From positions 5,180,967 through 5,244,966 of the forward strand of contig NC_051091.1 of assembly GCF_901709675.1 (NCBI RefSeq): a DNA stretch of 64,000 bases, given 5' to 3'. This document shows positions 47,653-52,227 of the stretch, one piece after another. The notes beneath the pieces are model-generated. The model had not been told where the DNA came from. It did not search any database and was given only the letters and a program-made list of their open reading frames with translations. Source of the DNA: Syngnathus acus. Its lineage: Eukaryota; Chordata; Actinopteri; Syngnathiformes; Syngnathidae. How positions within the stretch are numbered: the stretch's first letter is position 1; each line of letters opens with the position of its first letter. The translations under genes and the position numbers were made by a program.

Positions 47653-50366
47653 ATAGCCATCAATAACCCAACCATGTCTGACTGCTTGTCCTTACATCTG
47701 TTCAGCTTCCTCAAGTCTGCCCACCACTGATAATGCGCATGTGCCCAAATGTCCAATGTCACCTTTTATCAATAACTAATCAAAATGATCACTGCGCATG
47801 TAGCCCCGCTGTCACACACGTTCTCAAGCATGCAGCGACCCGAGACTACTCAGCATGCCTCAGTGCTGACTTGAAGCAGGCCCGTTGAGGATTACAGATA
47901 CATAATGCCATGTGTACAGATTAGGTTTGACAATAAACTACTAATAGCTGAAATGAGCCTTGCCTTTACAGTGACTTTCTATGGGAGTGCGCACTTTAAT
48001 GTGTGTGTGTGTGTGTCTGTGTGTGTGAGCGCTAATACGGTACTGGCATGCATGAATAAACATGATGTGTTACAGTGCTGAATTATCATGATGTCTCAGC
48101 AGTGAAACATGGAGACAGAGTGTATGTTTGGCGTGTGTGTGCGTGCGTGCGTGTGTGTGTGAGATGTGTTACAGAGCGAGACCTCAGTTCCTGCATCACA
48201 TCATTCTGCCAGAAAGCTTTTATACTTGCGCCCAGAGTTAGCCTGCCTGTGCTATACACAAACGTGAGCACGGCACTTAAATGAACACAAAAACACACAC
48301 ACACACACGTTTGTTTGTGTGTCTCTTACTGTTGGCGTCGGTGTCATCACTCTTGGGAGGGGTGTGTCCCGTGTAACCAACTGCAATCCTGACCATTCGC
48401 TCTGGATTTCTAATCTTCTTCAGTCCTGCAAAAAGAGAAAAAGACAAAGACATATTTAGAAGAAGCTCTTGGCATTTGTTCCTCCTCTACCCATTCTTCC
48501 TCCTCTTAAGCCTACAAATCCAACTCCAACTGATATGAATGTGGGCGGATCCATTTTCTGAGCATCAATTGTACCCTCCGATCGATTAGCCACAGTCGAA
48601 ACGCTATCTGTGTGTGCGCGCGCGCGGGTGCGTGTGTGACTAACTTGTACCCTGCTTTAGTTTCTCCTCACCCTCATCATTTCTGTTTCCCTGACCACTG
48701 TTGCTATGATACAAACTAGTCCAACGGGGAGAGGGTCTTCCGAGCTACATGGTGGATGCCGTTCGCATGCCCACGAGTGAGCTCTGCGGATCGGCGCCGC
48801 GCACATCTGCCACGGGATGGGCAGAGTGGACGGCTGTCTCCTGCCCTCGCTGCCGTGATTCATTTGGCTTTCATTCAGCTTGGCTGGGGCTCGTAAATTG
48901 TAACATCCTCCCTGTATGTAACACTGAGGGGCAGTGGACAAAAGGCTTCCTCGTGCGGTGTGAGGGTGTGTGTGTGTGTGAAGCTACAATAAGGACAGGG
49001 GGATGGTTTCATATTTATGTGGTACACTGCCTACTGAACTGCCCATGGGCCTTCTGCCTCATCTTTCAGTTCAAGTATTTTCACGCAATGGGACTCTCAA
49101 CCCGCGACCTTCCTCCTGCCTTTGGCTACTCGCTGCACGCTCGCTTGCACGTGTGCATTTGAGGATGGGAAAAAGGTTTTAAGTGCTCCGTGGCACAAAA
49201 GGGCCTTTACAAATATATGACACTGCATGTATGTTGCTAAAAATTGTTCCCCTCCCTTGGAGACATACCTGCCAGTATCGCTCCCTAGTGGAGAGACTCT
49301 GTCACTTATCAACCCTGTCCAATTAATAGTTGAATAATAATCCAGTCAACACTTAGCTATGAATATCCTTTTGCCCTGTAATCTGAGGTGTGTTTCTCAT
49401 GCGTGGCATGTTTGTTGGCTTTGAACGAAAGCAATCATTGAACACATTGACATGGGTGGTGGCGGGAGGGGGGTGTACATAAACAAATCAAACGAAACAC
49501 ACTGAATAAAACATAAATTAATGAATCCACGAGACGAGATAGCGATATCGTTGCCGCCTTTTAAATAATGCATGAGCGAATGCATACCAGCCTGGATTAA
49601 ATGGTGGCTGTGAGTGATAATGACCTCAAGAGTTCAATAGGGGGAGTAAAATTTGAAACAAATAGTACTGCTTGAAACTGGCACAAATACTTTACTACGC
49701 ATAAACCTCCCTCTCTCTATTTCTCTCTCTCTCTCTCTCTCGCCTCCACCTAAATGCAACCAAATAGTCATGTGAAGCTACCAGAACCACACATGGCTAT
49801 AAACATAAACACACGCACACACACACGCACAAATACACGCGCACACGCACGCCCACTCCACACACGCGCGCACATGCACGCACACAGACACGACATGGAA
49901 CACTGAGAGCTCTTGAGTGTTGTATGTGTCAGGAATTTGAAATGCAGCGGTCTATTATACTTTAAGCAGAGACACATAAACACACGCACGCGCGCAGCAT
50001 CTGAATTCCTTCAGCGTGAACCACTCTCATCCTCTCCTCATCCTTTTCCGCGTTAAATCGCTTCGAAAGCACTCGGCTCGACTGCATCCTAGCACCACCG
50101 ACAGCACACAGTAACTCTGTCTCGGTTATTTATGCTGTCGCTGCTTCAGCACCAAGCCAGCCTGCCTCCGTGTTTTTGGGACGGACAGCAAGAAAGGGGA
50201 AAGCCCGGCTCTTATCTCTTCCCTCGTCGGTCCCCCTGCGTCCCGTCATCGCCTCGTCTGAAGGCTTAATATAGCGACACGGTGCCACCTCAAATTAAAA
50301 CCGATATTTCTGTCTTACCTTCCGGCTTGTTTTCGGCAGCCATTTCCCCTCCGCCGCGCGCCTCAT
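4089..50366 (-). CDS. camta1: camta1, calmodulin-binding transcription activator 1 (23 coding exons, whole gene)
   Basis: This is a nuclear transcription activator of the CAMTA family. Exons were built by hand from GT-AG sites and phase. They give about 1546 codons once one surplus base in exon 3 is discounted (human CAMTA1 is about 1670). Approximate domain positions: CG-1 DNA-binding region 60-200, a long low-complexity activation region 219-837, TIG/IPT 830-915, ankyrin repeats 1010-1110, IQ motifs 1434-1520, C-terminal tail ending [10 protein letters not shown]. Family knowledge: CG-1 binds CGCG-type sites and the IQ motifs bind calmodulin. The order and junctions of exons 4-23 are all in phase. 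Three features are odd. Exon 1 has two overlapping start frames, exon 3 is frameshifted, and the exon expected between exons 7 and 8 is missing. The gene is head-to-head with dnajc11. Identity is very sure; the exact N-terminus is less so. Confidence 0.96.
4220..4951. mobile_element. Non-autonomous hAT-like element with terminal inverted repeats
   Basis: The left end reads CAGGGATGGGCAACTT. The right end, reverse-complemented, begins CAGGGATGGGCAACTGG, which gives a 15-base perfect terminal inverted repeat. This is of the CAGGG...GGCAA type known from hAT (Charlie-like) elements. The interior has no transposase frame. The element lies in the last camta1 intron. Flanking 8-mers (atttacag and taattcct) do not match, so a target-site duplication is not visible and the insertion may be old or one end rearranged. 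Confidence 0.65.
4690..4703 (-). promoter_or_regulatory. CTCF-like core motif inside the hAT-like element
   Basis: On the minus strand this reads CCACTAGATGGCAG, a full match to the CTCF core CCASYAGRKGGCAS. It lies within a transposon-derived segment in the last camta1 intron. The match is by motif alone and occupancy is unknown. Confidence 0.45.
5160..5301. repeat. Purine-rich simple sequence with a poly-G run
   Basis: A (GAGG)n stretch near 5178-5200, a GAGA-rich tract to about 5285 and a run of G up to 5300 lie directly downstream of camta1 exon 22 in gene orientation. It is low complexity with no coding potential. Confidence 0.8.
5310..5340 (-). CDS. camta1: camta1 exon 22
   Basis: This 31-base exon encodes (S)[10 protein letters not shown], matching the human tail SPLVDHRLYKR. 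It is bounded by an AG acceptor and a GTGAGT donor and is in phase with both neighbours. Confidence 0.9.
5467..5538 (-). CDS. camta1: camta1 exon 21
   Basis: It encodes (S)[19 protein letters not shown] then RCRH, matching human SSLLTKKQDQAARKIMRFLRRCRH, the final helical IQ-like segment. The intron to exon 20 is only 84 bases. That leaves no room for the roughly 19-residue segment (CGKRRQARR...) present in human CAMTA1 at this junction. Confidence 0.93.
5623..5768 (-). CDS. camta1: camta1 exon 20, IQ motifs
   Basis: It starts [20 protein letters not shown] and ends [16 protein letters not shown]. Two IQ-type calmodulin-binding segments are visible (ILIQSRFRS and VLIQQYYRS). It joins directly to exon 19 (KRYKQ). 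The 7-residue LTWIALK segment seen in human is not present between them. Confidence 0.95.
6629..6697 (-). CDS. camta1: camta1 exon 19, IQ motif
   Basis: This 69-base phase-0 exon encodes [20 protein letters not shown] then YKQ. It contains the first IQ motif ([12 protein letters not shown]) and matches human [24 protein letters not shown]. Confidence 0.95.
6859..6974 (-). CDS. camta1: camta1 exon 18
   Basis: It encodes (A)[20 protein letters not shown] followed by [18 protein letters not shown]. It corresponds to human FAQLTLSDHEQRELYEAARLVQTAFRKYK, the helix leading into the IQ region. The EQREL core is conserved. Confidence 0.93.
7044..7105 (-). CDS. camta1: camta1 exon 17
   Basis: This 62-base exon encodes (R)[20 protein letters not shown](G). 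It is poorly conserved in sequence but in phase on both sides, with a CAG acceptor and a GTGAGT donor. It replaces the longer proline/serine-rich linker of human CAMTA1. Confidence 0.85.
7169..7317 (-). CDS. camta1: camta1 exon 16
   Basis: It begins [20 protein letters not shown] and ends [11 protein letters not shown](R). It matches human VNMMTLAEHIIEATPDRIKQE ... SWLASYLADAD, a conserved helical pair upstream of the IQ motifs. Confidence 0.93.
7427..7935 (-). CDS. camta1: camta1 exon 15, low-complexity linker
   Basis: It begins (E)[17 protein letters not shown], matching human ELRRPRSEPSN. It includes a basic PPAKRLKP patch that may act as a nuclear localisation signal, a long S/N/P/Q-rich part, and ends [12 protein letters not shown]. 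The 169-codon exon is the most diverged part of the C-terminal half. Its frame and both junctions are intact. Confidence 0.9.
8030..8297 (-). CDS. camta1: camta1 exon 14, ankyrin repeats
   Basis: It begins [20 protein letters not shown] and continues [20 protein letters not shown]. This is the second and third ankyrin unit, almost identical to human ([20 protein letters not shown] ... [20 protein letters not shown]). The end is serine/asparagine-rich. Confidence 0.96.
8372..8450 (-). CDS. camta1: camta1 exon 13, ankyrin region
   Basis: It encodes (R)[20 protein letters not shown] then FSCTPL, matching human [27 protein letters not shown] residue for residue over the whole exon. Confidence 0.96.
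8522..8706 (-). CDS. camta1: camta1 exon 12, start of ankyrin domain
   Basis: It begins [20 protein letters not shown] and contains [20 protein letters not shown], the first ankyrin repeat. Human CAMTA1 has [17 protein letters not shown] and [20 protein letters not shown] at the same place. Confidence 0.96.
8852..8965. repeat. Degraded interspersed repeat (TACAAGTTTAATTC type)
   Basis: The text (gacatacaagtttaattc, then cttgtatctcaaatca, then cattgaaatgaatgc) follows a dispersed fish repeat I recognise from its order of motifs. A second copy is in reverse orientation at 45695-45795. It lies in the intron between camta1 exons 11 and 12. Family name not assigned. Confidence 0.5.
9090..9103 (+). 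promoter_or_regulatory. CTCF-like motif (one mismatch)
   Basis: CCACCAGGGGCCGG matches the CTCF core apart from a C where the GGC triplet would begin. It lies in the intron between camta1 exons 11 and 12. It is weaker than the motifs at 4690 and 58280. Confidence 0.25.
9371..9519 (-). CDS. camta1: camta1 exon 11
   Basis: It begins (D)[20 protein letters not shown], matching human [21 protein letters not shown], a predicted coiled-coil between TIG and ankyrin domains. It then runs into a glycine-rich tail ending AAEQQSQ. Confidence 0.95.
11575..11800 (-). repeat. Interspersed repeat copy (ctagaccgcttattctc ... agaacatg type)
   Basis: This is a degenerate copy of a common fish repeat. Its consensus runs from a (CCAT)n-like edge through cgcttatcctcattagg, ctggagcctatcccagct, gacaatttagag and gagaacatgcaaactcc. 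Recognisable pieces here are cattttctagaccgcttatt and gcgagaacatgaaaatg. Orientation is that of the listed motifs read on the plus strand. Other copies are at 32255, 37108, 43175, 46600/47173, 51780 and 52555. It lies in camta1 intron 10. Confidence 0.55.
12028..12162 (-). CDS. camta1: camta1 exon 10, TIG/IPT domain second half
   Basis: It encodes (A)[20 protein letters not shown] then [20 protein letters not shown] and LSLD. Human is [45 protein letters not shown]. The donor is GTGAGA and splits the following Asp codon. Confidence 0.96.
12428..12554 (-). CDS. camta1: camta1 exon 9, TIG/IPT domain first half
   Basis: It encodes [20 protein letters not shown] then [20 protein letters not shown] and CP. 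It matches human [42 protein letters not shown], the immunoglobulin-like TIG fold. Confidence 0.96.
13228..15083 (-). CDS. camta1: camta1 exon 8, large central activation exon
   Basis: This is a single open exon of 1856 bases (618 codons). It begins (C)[18 protein letters not shown], matching human GAGGSVHHKCNSAKHRIIS. Conserved islands in order are [72 protein letters not shown] and [17 protein letters not shown], the last being the start of the TIG domain. Between them the sequence is rich in Gly, Ser, Ala and Pro, as expected of an activation region. GC content is higher than in the flanking introns, so other frames are also open by chance. Donor at 13227-13226 (GTTAGT). The acceptor follows the intron in which a further exon was expected. 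Confidence 0.96.
15497..15518. repeat. (TG)n microsatellite
   Basis: A short TG tract with one interruption lies in the intron between camta1 exons 7 and 8. This intron (15084-15952) otherwise holds unique AT-rich sequence with no recognisable exon. Confidence 0.85.
15953..16106 (-). CDS. camta1: camta1 exon 7, CG-1 domain end
   Basis: It encodes [20 protein letters not shown] then [20 protein letters not shown] and [11 protein letters not shown]. Human is [51 protein letters not shown]. It ends with one base (T) of a split codon before GTGAGT. Human continues with Phe (FHGIKW...). Here the only downstream exon found would give Cys. Confidence 0.97.
17699..17770 (-). CDS. camta1: camta1 exon 6, CG-1 domain
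   Basis: This 72-base phase-0 exon encodes [20 protein letters not shown] then WLLQ, identical to human CAMTA1 over all 24 residues. Acceptor CTAG, donor GTAAGC. Confidence 0.97.
17791..17822 (+). repeat. G-run cluster (possible G-quadruplex)
   Basis: Three long G runs separated by single T bases and a final GGG can satisfy a four-run quadruplex rule. It lies just upstream (gene orientation) of camta1 exon 6 and is read as C-rich on the transcript strand. Confidence 0.5.
18958..18982. repeat. (GGAGCA)n short tandem repeat
   Basis: About four copies of a GGAGCA unit lie in camta1 intron 5. It is a simple sequence with no further signal. Confidence 0.8.
19220..19355 (-). CDS. camta1: camta1 exon 5, CG-1 domain core
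   Basis: It encodes (R)[20 protein letters not shown], then [20 protein letters not shown] and VQGVE, identical to human CAMTA1. The dense basic residues ([16 protein letters not shown]) form the DNA-binding core and a probable nuclear localisation signal. Confidence 0.97.
19539..19600. repeat. (CA)n compound microsatellite
   Basis: A CA tract interrupted by CG steps in camta1 intron 4. Alternating purine-pyrimidine sequence of this kind can adopt Z-DNA, but no function can be read from the sequence. Confidence 0.9.
19688..20015. mobile_element. Degraded hAT-type repeat (attaatcgattag ... gacaactaatgg)
   Basis: The left part contains attaatcgattag and gataatcgataaatcatt. The right part contains gacaactaatggactgatt. 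These are remnants of the widespread fish element whose ends read as runs of ATCGATTA near GCAACTAACGATTA. There is no intact terminus or coding sequence. It lies in camta1 intron 4. Confidence 0.5.
20649..20696. repeat. (TAA)n and AT-rich simple repeat
   Basis: About six TAA units are followed by a TATA-rich palindromic stretch in camta1 intron 4. The surrounding intron is AT-rich unique sequence. Confidence 0.85.
22905..22990. repeat. (CA)n/(CG) compound microsatellite
   Basis: Interrupted CA and GCAC units lie in camta1 intron 4, about 0.4 kb downstream of exon 4 in gene orientation. Confidence 0.85.
23304..23371 (-). CDS. camta1: camta1 exon 4, CG-1 domain start
   Basis: It encodes [20 protein letters not shown] then KT(R), matching human [23 protein letters not shown]. 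Acceptor CCAG, donor GTGAGG. It is the first exon after an 17.9 kb intron. Confidence 0.97.
24901..24990. repeat. (CA)n compound microsatellite
   Basis: Two CA tracts separated by about 20 unique bases lie in camta1 intron 3. Confidence 0.85.
25266..25290 (-). promoter_or_regulatory. Array of overlapping GC boxes
   Basis: The text cgccccgccccgccccgcc contains three overlapping minus-strand GGGGCGG Sp1-type sites in otherwise ordinary intron sequence. It could mark an intragenic promoter of camta1 on the minus strand, or be a simple CCCCG repeat. Confidence 0.3.
26065..26081. repeat. Poly-C run (17 bases)
   Basis: A run of 17 C followed by seven A lies in camta1 intron 3. Such runs are prone to length error in sequencing. 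Confidence 0.9.
26932..26970. repeat. Direct duplication A, copy 1
   Basis: These 39 bases beginning gtaaaccagcccaataatgt match the 39 bases at 27090-27128 at 31 positions without gaps. The two copies are 158 bases apart in unique intron sequence, so this is not a microsatellite. Confidence 0.65.
27090..27128. repeat. Direct duplication A, copy 2
   Basis: It begins gtacaccagagcaataatgt and is the partner of 26932-26970 (31 of 39 identical). Both lie in camta1 intron 3, just upstream of a long CA repeat. Confidence 0.65.
27309..27380. repeat. (AC)n microsatellite
   Basis: A near-perfect AC tract of about 70 bases in camta1 intron 3 ends in an alternating gcgtgtacgcgtgc segment. Confidence 0.95.
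27706..27735. repeat. Direct duplication B, copy 1
   Basis: The sequence containing cagcagcgagag and cttcttaaa matches 27758-27787 at 23 of 30 positions. Similarity may extend a few bases on each side. The repeat period is 52 bases. Confidence 0.5.
27758..27787. repeat. Direct duplication B, copy 2
   Basis: The sequence containing cagcagcgggta and cttcttaaa is the partner of 27706-27735. It is an old tandem duplication within camta1 intron 3. Confidence 0.5.
31187..31326. repeat. (AC)n microsatellite, longest in the window
   Basis: About 140 bases of AC with a few GC interruptions lie in camta1 intron 3. Apparent cysteine/valine open frames across it are artefacts of the dinucleotide repeat. 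Confidence 0.95.
32255..32345 (+). repeat. Interspersed repeat copy (ctggagcctatcccagct type)
   Basis: It contains caaggtcacagggaatct, ctggagcctatcccagctga and gggtgcacactggactcgtc, the diagnostic central part of the repeat family also seen at 46600. It lies in camta1 intron 3. Confidence 0.65.
33205..33235 (+). repeat. G-run cluster (possible G-quadruplex)
   Basis: Runs of GGG, GGGGG, GGGGG and GGGGGG separated by one to three bases lie in camta1 intron 3. Confidence 0.5.
33593..33639. repeat. (GA)n microsatellite
   Basis: A 47-base GA tract is followed by GGAGATGGAGAGATAGAG in camta1 intron 3. Confidence 0.95.
37108..37265 (+). repeat. Interspersed repeat copy (gcgctttctcc ... cataatttagag type)
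   Basis: It runs from catccattcatttttaata through gatcaatcacagtgcacag and gagacaaacaatcattc to ttcataatttagagcac, in the same order as the copy split by the hAT element at 46756. It lies in camta1 intron 3. Confidence 0.6.
38936..38970. repeat. (CA)n microsatellite
   Basis: An interrupted CA/GCAC tract in camta1 intron 3. Confidence 0.9.
41232..41336 (-). CDS. camta1: camta1 exon 3 with a one-base frameshift
   Basis: The acceptor is GCAG and the donor GTGAG. The exon first reads (S)[18 protein letters not shown], matching human [14 protein letters not shown]. Near 41280-41281 there is one extra base (minus-strand CCGGAAATG where the conserved frame needs CCGAAATG). After that the conserved [16 protein letters not shown] is found in the +1 frame, in phase with exon 4. 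Translated as written, the frame leaves the family sequence and meets TAA just before the exon end. The exon is 105 bases where 104 would keep the frame. This is either a sequencing or assembly indel in a CC doublet, or a true lesion. Confidence 0.9.
41541..41605. repeat. (ATCC)n tetranucleotide repeat
   Basis: Imperfect CATC/CGTC units lie about 200 bases upstream of camta1 exon 3 in gene orientation. This may be the CCAT tail of a lost interspersed repeat. Confidence 0.85.
43175..43250 (+). repeat. Interspersed repeat fragment (actgtgggaggaagcc type)
   Basis: gaaggactgtgggaggaagc followed by cagaaaattctcgctgtgag matches the segment of the common repeat that follows the gacaatttagag site. 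Short and degraded. Confidence 0.4.
44945..45110. repeat. Interspersed repeat fragment (aaaaagtctacacacccctg type)
   Basis: ataaaaagtctacacacccc, ccaggtttttgtgatatc, agacaaataatttcaa and gaacagctcaattgaaaa occur in the order of a repeat I recognise as dispersed in many fish genomes. Class not assigned. It lies in camta1 intron 2. Confidence 0.5.
45695..45795. repeat. Degraded interspersed repeat, inverted relative to 8852
   Basis: gaacaaattaattcacttta, cattatttcctatgggaaat and acgagcatcacggaacg read as the reverse orientation of the family at 8852-8965. It lies in camta1 intron 2. Confidence 0.45.
46600..46755 (+). repeat. Interspersed repeat, left part, split by a hAT-like insertion
   Basis: It contains gcgcttatcctcattaggg, gagctggagcctgagag, ggatcggtcgccggacaatc, gcactcacattgac and ends acaatttagag. 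The repeat resumes at 47173 with atttagactctttggttc, so the element between has been inserted into it. Confidence 0.75.
46756..47172. mobile_element. Non-autonomous hAT-like element (MITE) with target-site duplication
   Basis: This 417-base element begins AAGGGATGGGCAAATGGC and ends GATGCCCATCCCTG. The ends are inverted repeats of the same CAGGGATGGGC type as the element at 4220. The flanks are atttagag (left) and atttagac (right), an 8-base target-site duplication with one mismatch, the length typical of hAT. There is no transposase. The host sequence is a recognisable older repeat that continues on both sides, which independently fixes the borders. Confidence 0.8.
47173..47345 (+). repeat. 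Interspersed repeat, right part, after the hAT-like insertion
   Basis: atttagactctttggttc, taacatgcatgttgttgaa, gtgggaagaaactggagt, catgcaaattccacac and aaccactaatccacc follow the standard order of the repeat family downstream of its gacaatttagag site. Confidence 0.75.
47568..47649. repeat. (TG)n microsatellite
   Basis: About 80 bases of TG with one interruption lie in camta1 intron 2. Confidence 0.95.
48330..48425 (-). CDS. camta1: camta1 exon 2
   Basis: A 96-base exon between a GCAG acceptor and a GTAAGA donor. Joined to the second ATG frame of exon 1 it encodes (G)[19 protein letters not shown] then [12 protein letters not shown](S) and enters exon 3 in the conserved frame. I do not recall this peptide in human CAMTA1, whose second exon encodes a different sequence (SVSQSVFC...). 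Support comes from phase at both ends, coherent splice sites and lack of stops. No homology is claimed. Confidence 0.75.
49711..49740. repeat. (CT)n microsatellite
   Basis: An interrupted CT tract in camta1 intron 1. Confidence 0.9.
50319..50366 (-). CDS. camta1: camta1 exon 1, two overlapping start frames
   Basis: The first ATG (50366-50364) reads [16 protein letters not shown] up to the donor GTAAGA and matches the human CAMTA1 start [15 protein letters not shown]. The second ATG (50343-50341, +1 frame) reads MAAENKPE plus one base. Only the second frame continues through exon 2. In the first frame exon 2 gives Asp then TGA. The second ATG has the stronger context (G at -3 and at +4). The first frame is either used with an exon 2 not found here or acts as an overlapping upstream frame. 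Confidence 0.85.
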
Positions 50367-50368
50367 CC

Positions 50369-50404
50369 CTCCTCCTCCTCCTCCTCTTCCTCCTCCTCCT
50401 CTTC
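50369..50404 (-). repeat. camta1: (GAG)n trinucleotide repeat in the camta1 5' leader
   Basis: On the minus strand this is an almost uninterrupted purine GAG/GGA tract ending directly before the first ATG. It would lie in the 5' UTR of the transcript. Confidence 0.8.
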
Positions 50405-50430
50405 GACTCGACCTAGTGGTGGTGGTAGGA

Positions 50431-50464
50431 GCGGGGTGGGGAGAGGCGAGGGGGGTGGGGGGGC
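50431..50464 (+). repeat. G-run cluster near the camta1 start (possible G-quadruplex)
   Basis: GGGG, GGGG, GGGGGG and GGGGGGG runs with short loops lie on the plus strand, 65-98 bases upstream of the first camta1 ATG. Confidence 0.5.
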
Positions 50465-51779
50465 GCACGCGCGTGCACACTCGGAGAGGACAGCTCAAGG
50501 AGGGGGCGGGACCGAGAAGTTTACTCGGCGGCGGTGGGCGGGCGAACCTGCCGCGTTCGGTCGTATGATTGGCTCGAGTGGTGATCGACAGCGGGGATCC
50601 GCGATGGGAGCGCTTCCCGCAGGCCCCGCCCACTGACGTTCACGCGCGCGCCCCTCGCTTCCCCTGCCACCCCTATAACGTCACTTCACCACGTCTGTAT
50701 TCTAGGACAACCTTGACAGCCTCCTCATCCTCCTCGAGCGCTGCTTCATCGTTTTGTCTCGCGCACAGAAGCTGCAGTCGCTTTCTCGCCGTTTCAAAGA
50801 GCAGTGATAAAACGGGGTTGAAAGCCACGAGAGAGGAAAGAGTTTGCAGATGCGCGTGGGCAGGCGGCCGCTGTCATTGGTGCTGAAAGGACAGCTCCAC
50901 ACGCGCCCGCACAGGCCGCGCGCATGCGCATTGGAGGAGCATCCGCCAGCTGGAAACGTGATAAAAAGCAGCAGGAGATTGATCGGTACAAAGTTTCTAA
51001 AGACCACACGACTTTCATTGGCTTCTTTAAAAATAGTCTAACGCGGTAAGAATACTCAAACGCTTGTCTTAAAAAACAGAATTACCCCGTGTACATAAAT
51101 AAAAGCAAACAATGGACAGCTCTGCTGCCACTGTGTTTCTGTCTTGAGTTTGGCATCGACAATTTCGCTCCAGATCATAGGCAGAAGTTTCCATTCACCT
51201 TAACCTTGAGAAACAGAGAGCCACGTGGATCTATGATTATACAGTACATAATTCAAGCAGAAATATGACACTGACATTAACACTACTATTACACGTTAAC
51301 GCACAGAAACTAATTAGTGCTGGCGACACATTCATGAATTGTTAAATGACACCTTATATGACATTTATTTTGTCTTTATGAAAGTATAATCATTGTGTCA
51401 CACATAATCAGTTAGTCATGGCAGAGATTCAAAAGGATTCCAATGAAATTACTTTCTCTTTAATCTTGTAGAACTGAATCTGCGCAGTTTTAAAGGATTC
51501 AGTGCGCTAATAAAAACGGAGAAGACCCTAGAGCATTACATGAATAAATACATCCCATCAATGGCTTACGCGATATGACACTGACAAGTTGAGCAAGGAC
51601 CTTCTTAAAAATTGACTAGCCAAAGACACGGAGCAGCCGCATTAATATATTGCTTATATATGGTAATTGGATAATAATAACGATTATGTACTCGGAAAAA
51701 TCACTCATAATAATCGTTTATTTTTTAGTAGGCCTATTTGCAATGATTTGATTTTGATTAAATCATGACATTTTGAATT

Positions 51780-51875
51780 ACGCCTTTCGCCGAGAGTCAA
51801 CTGGAATAGGCTCCAGCTCCCTGCTACCCTGAATAGGAAAAACACTAGAAAATGGATGGACCCATGGATTGAGGG
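51780..51875 (-). repeat. Interspersed repeat fragment (aataggctccagct type)
   Basis: cgcctttcgccgagagtcaa, ctggaataggctccagctcc and actagaaaatggatggac are the reverse orientation of the family at 32255 and 46600, ending in its ATGG tail. Confidence 0.65.
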
Positions 51876-52095
51876 ACAGATGGAAGGATTCCATTGTACC
51901 ACTTCTTTAGTACGGTGAGTATGCCTACATTTGGTATCTCTGCTATATAATTTTCACGTTTTATTTGTTCTTCAACTTTGAAATGTGAAGTAAAGTCGTT
52001 AAAAGTAATGAGGTAGTAATGAGGTTGACGACGGTAGTGTTTCCTCACATTGCCTGCAGAGGACGCCAAAAACAGTTTGCGCTCCAGATTGTGTC

Positions 52096-52132
52096 GGCCA
52101 ATGAGCTTTCGTTTCACTCGAGGTGTGGGCGG
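52096..52132 (+). promoter_or_regulatory. dnajc11: dnajc11 core promoter elements
   Basis: A CCAAT box (in ggccaatgag) and a GC box (GTGGGCGG) lie 20-57 bases upstream of the dnajc11 ATG with no TATA box, as is usual for housekeeping genes. The assignment is by motif and position. Confidence 0.45.
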
Positions 52133-52152
52133 AACTTACAGTGAGCTTCAAC

Positions 52153-52227
52153 ATGGCTGCGTCCTTAGACGATGATGTCGAGTTCAATAACCAGGATTAC
52201 TACTCGCTACTCAACGTGCGGAAAGAG
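52153..52227 (+). CDS. dnajc11: dnajc11 exon 1
   Basis: [20 protein letters not shown] then NVRKE. Phase-0 donor GTATGC. The start ATG is preceded by CAAC and agrees with the human start MATALSEEELDNEDYYSLL. Confidence 0.95.

Larger units (their letters stand above)
41337..48329. other. camta1: camta1 intron 2 (7.0 kb)
   Basis: It contains the nested hAT-like insertion, a long TG repeat, fragments of three interspersed repeat families and poly-C/G runs. I looked for an exon resembling the human second exon (SVSQSVFC...) here and in intron 1 and did not find one. Confidence 0.75.
50280..50960 (-). promoter_or_regulatory. camta1: CpG-rich promoter region of camta1
   Basis: CpG dinucleotides become frequent from about 50280 to 50960, in contrast with the flanking introns. 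The region includes exon 1, a (GAG)n 5' leader (50369-50404 on the minus strand) and several G/C boxes. No TATA box is placed convincingly. The transcription start is inferred to lie upstream of 50366 on the minus strand. Confidence 0.6.
50367..52152. other. Head-to-head intergenic region camta1 / dnajc11
   Basis: 1.8 kb separate the two start codons. The camta1-proximal 600 bases are CpG-rich. The middle (51050-51780) is AT-rich unique sequence, and 51780-51875 is a repeat fragment. The last 150 bases before dnajc11 carry a CCAAT box (ggccaatgag, about 52096-52105) and a GTGGGCGG GC box (about 52125-52132). Confidence 0.6.

Noticed and set aside
50145-50189. Possible split RE1/NRSF site (ttcagcacc and ggacagc) near the camta1 promoter
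   Set aside because: The halves are 29 bases apart, outside the spacing seen for REST sites, and the right half diverges after GGACAGC.
41337-50318. Search for an exon like human CAMTA1 exon 2 (SVSQSVFC...) in introns 1 and 2
   Set aside because: No matching sequence was seen on the minus strand by eye. A spliced-alignment search would be decisive.
50295-50633. A longer minus-strand frame extending upstream of the first camta1 ATG
   Set aside because: The extra N-terminal part is CpG-island sequence ending in a glycine/arginine run from the GAG repeat and has no counterpart in CAMTA1. Only the last 16 residues match.
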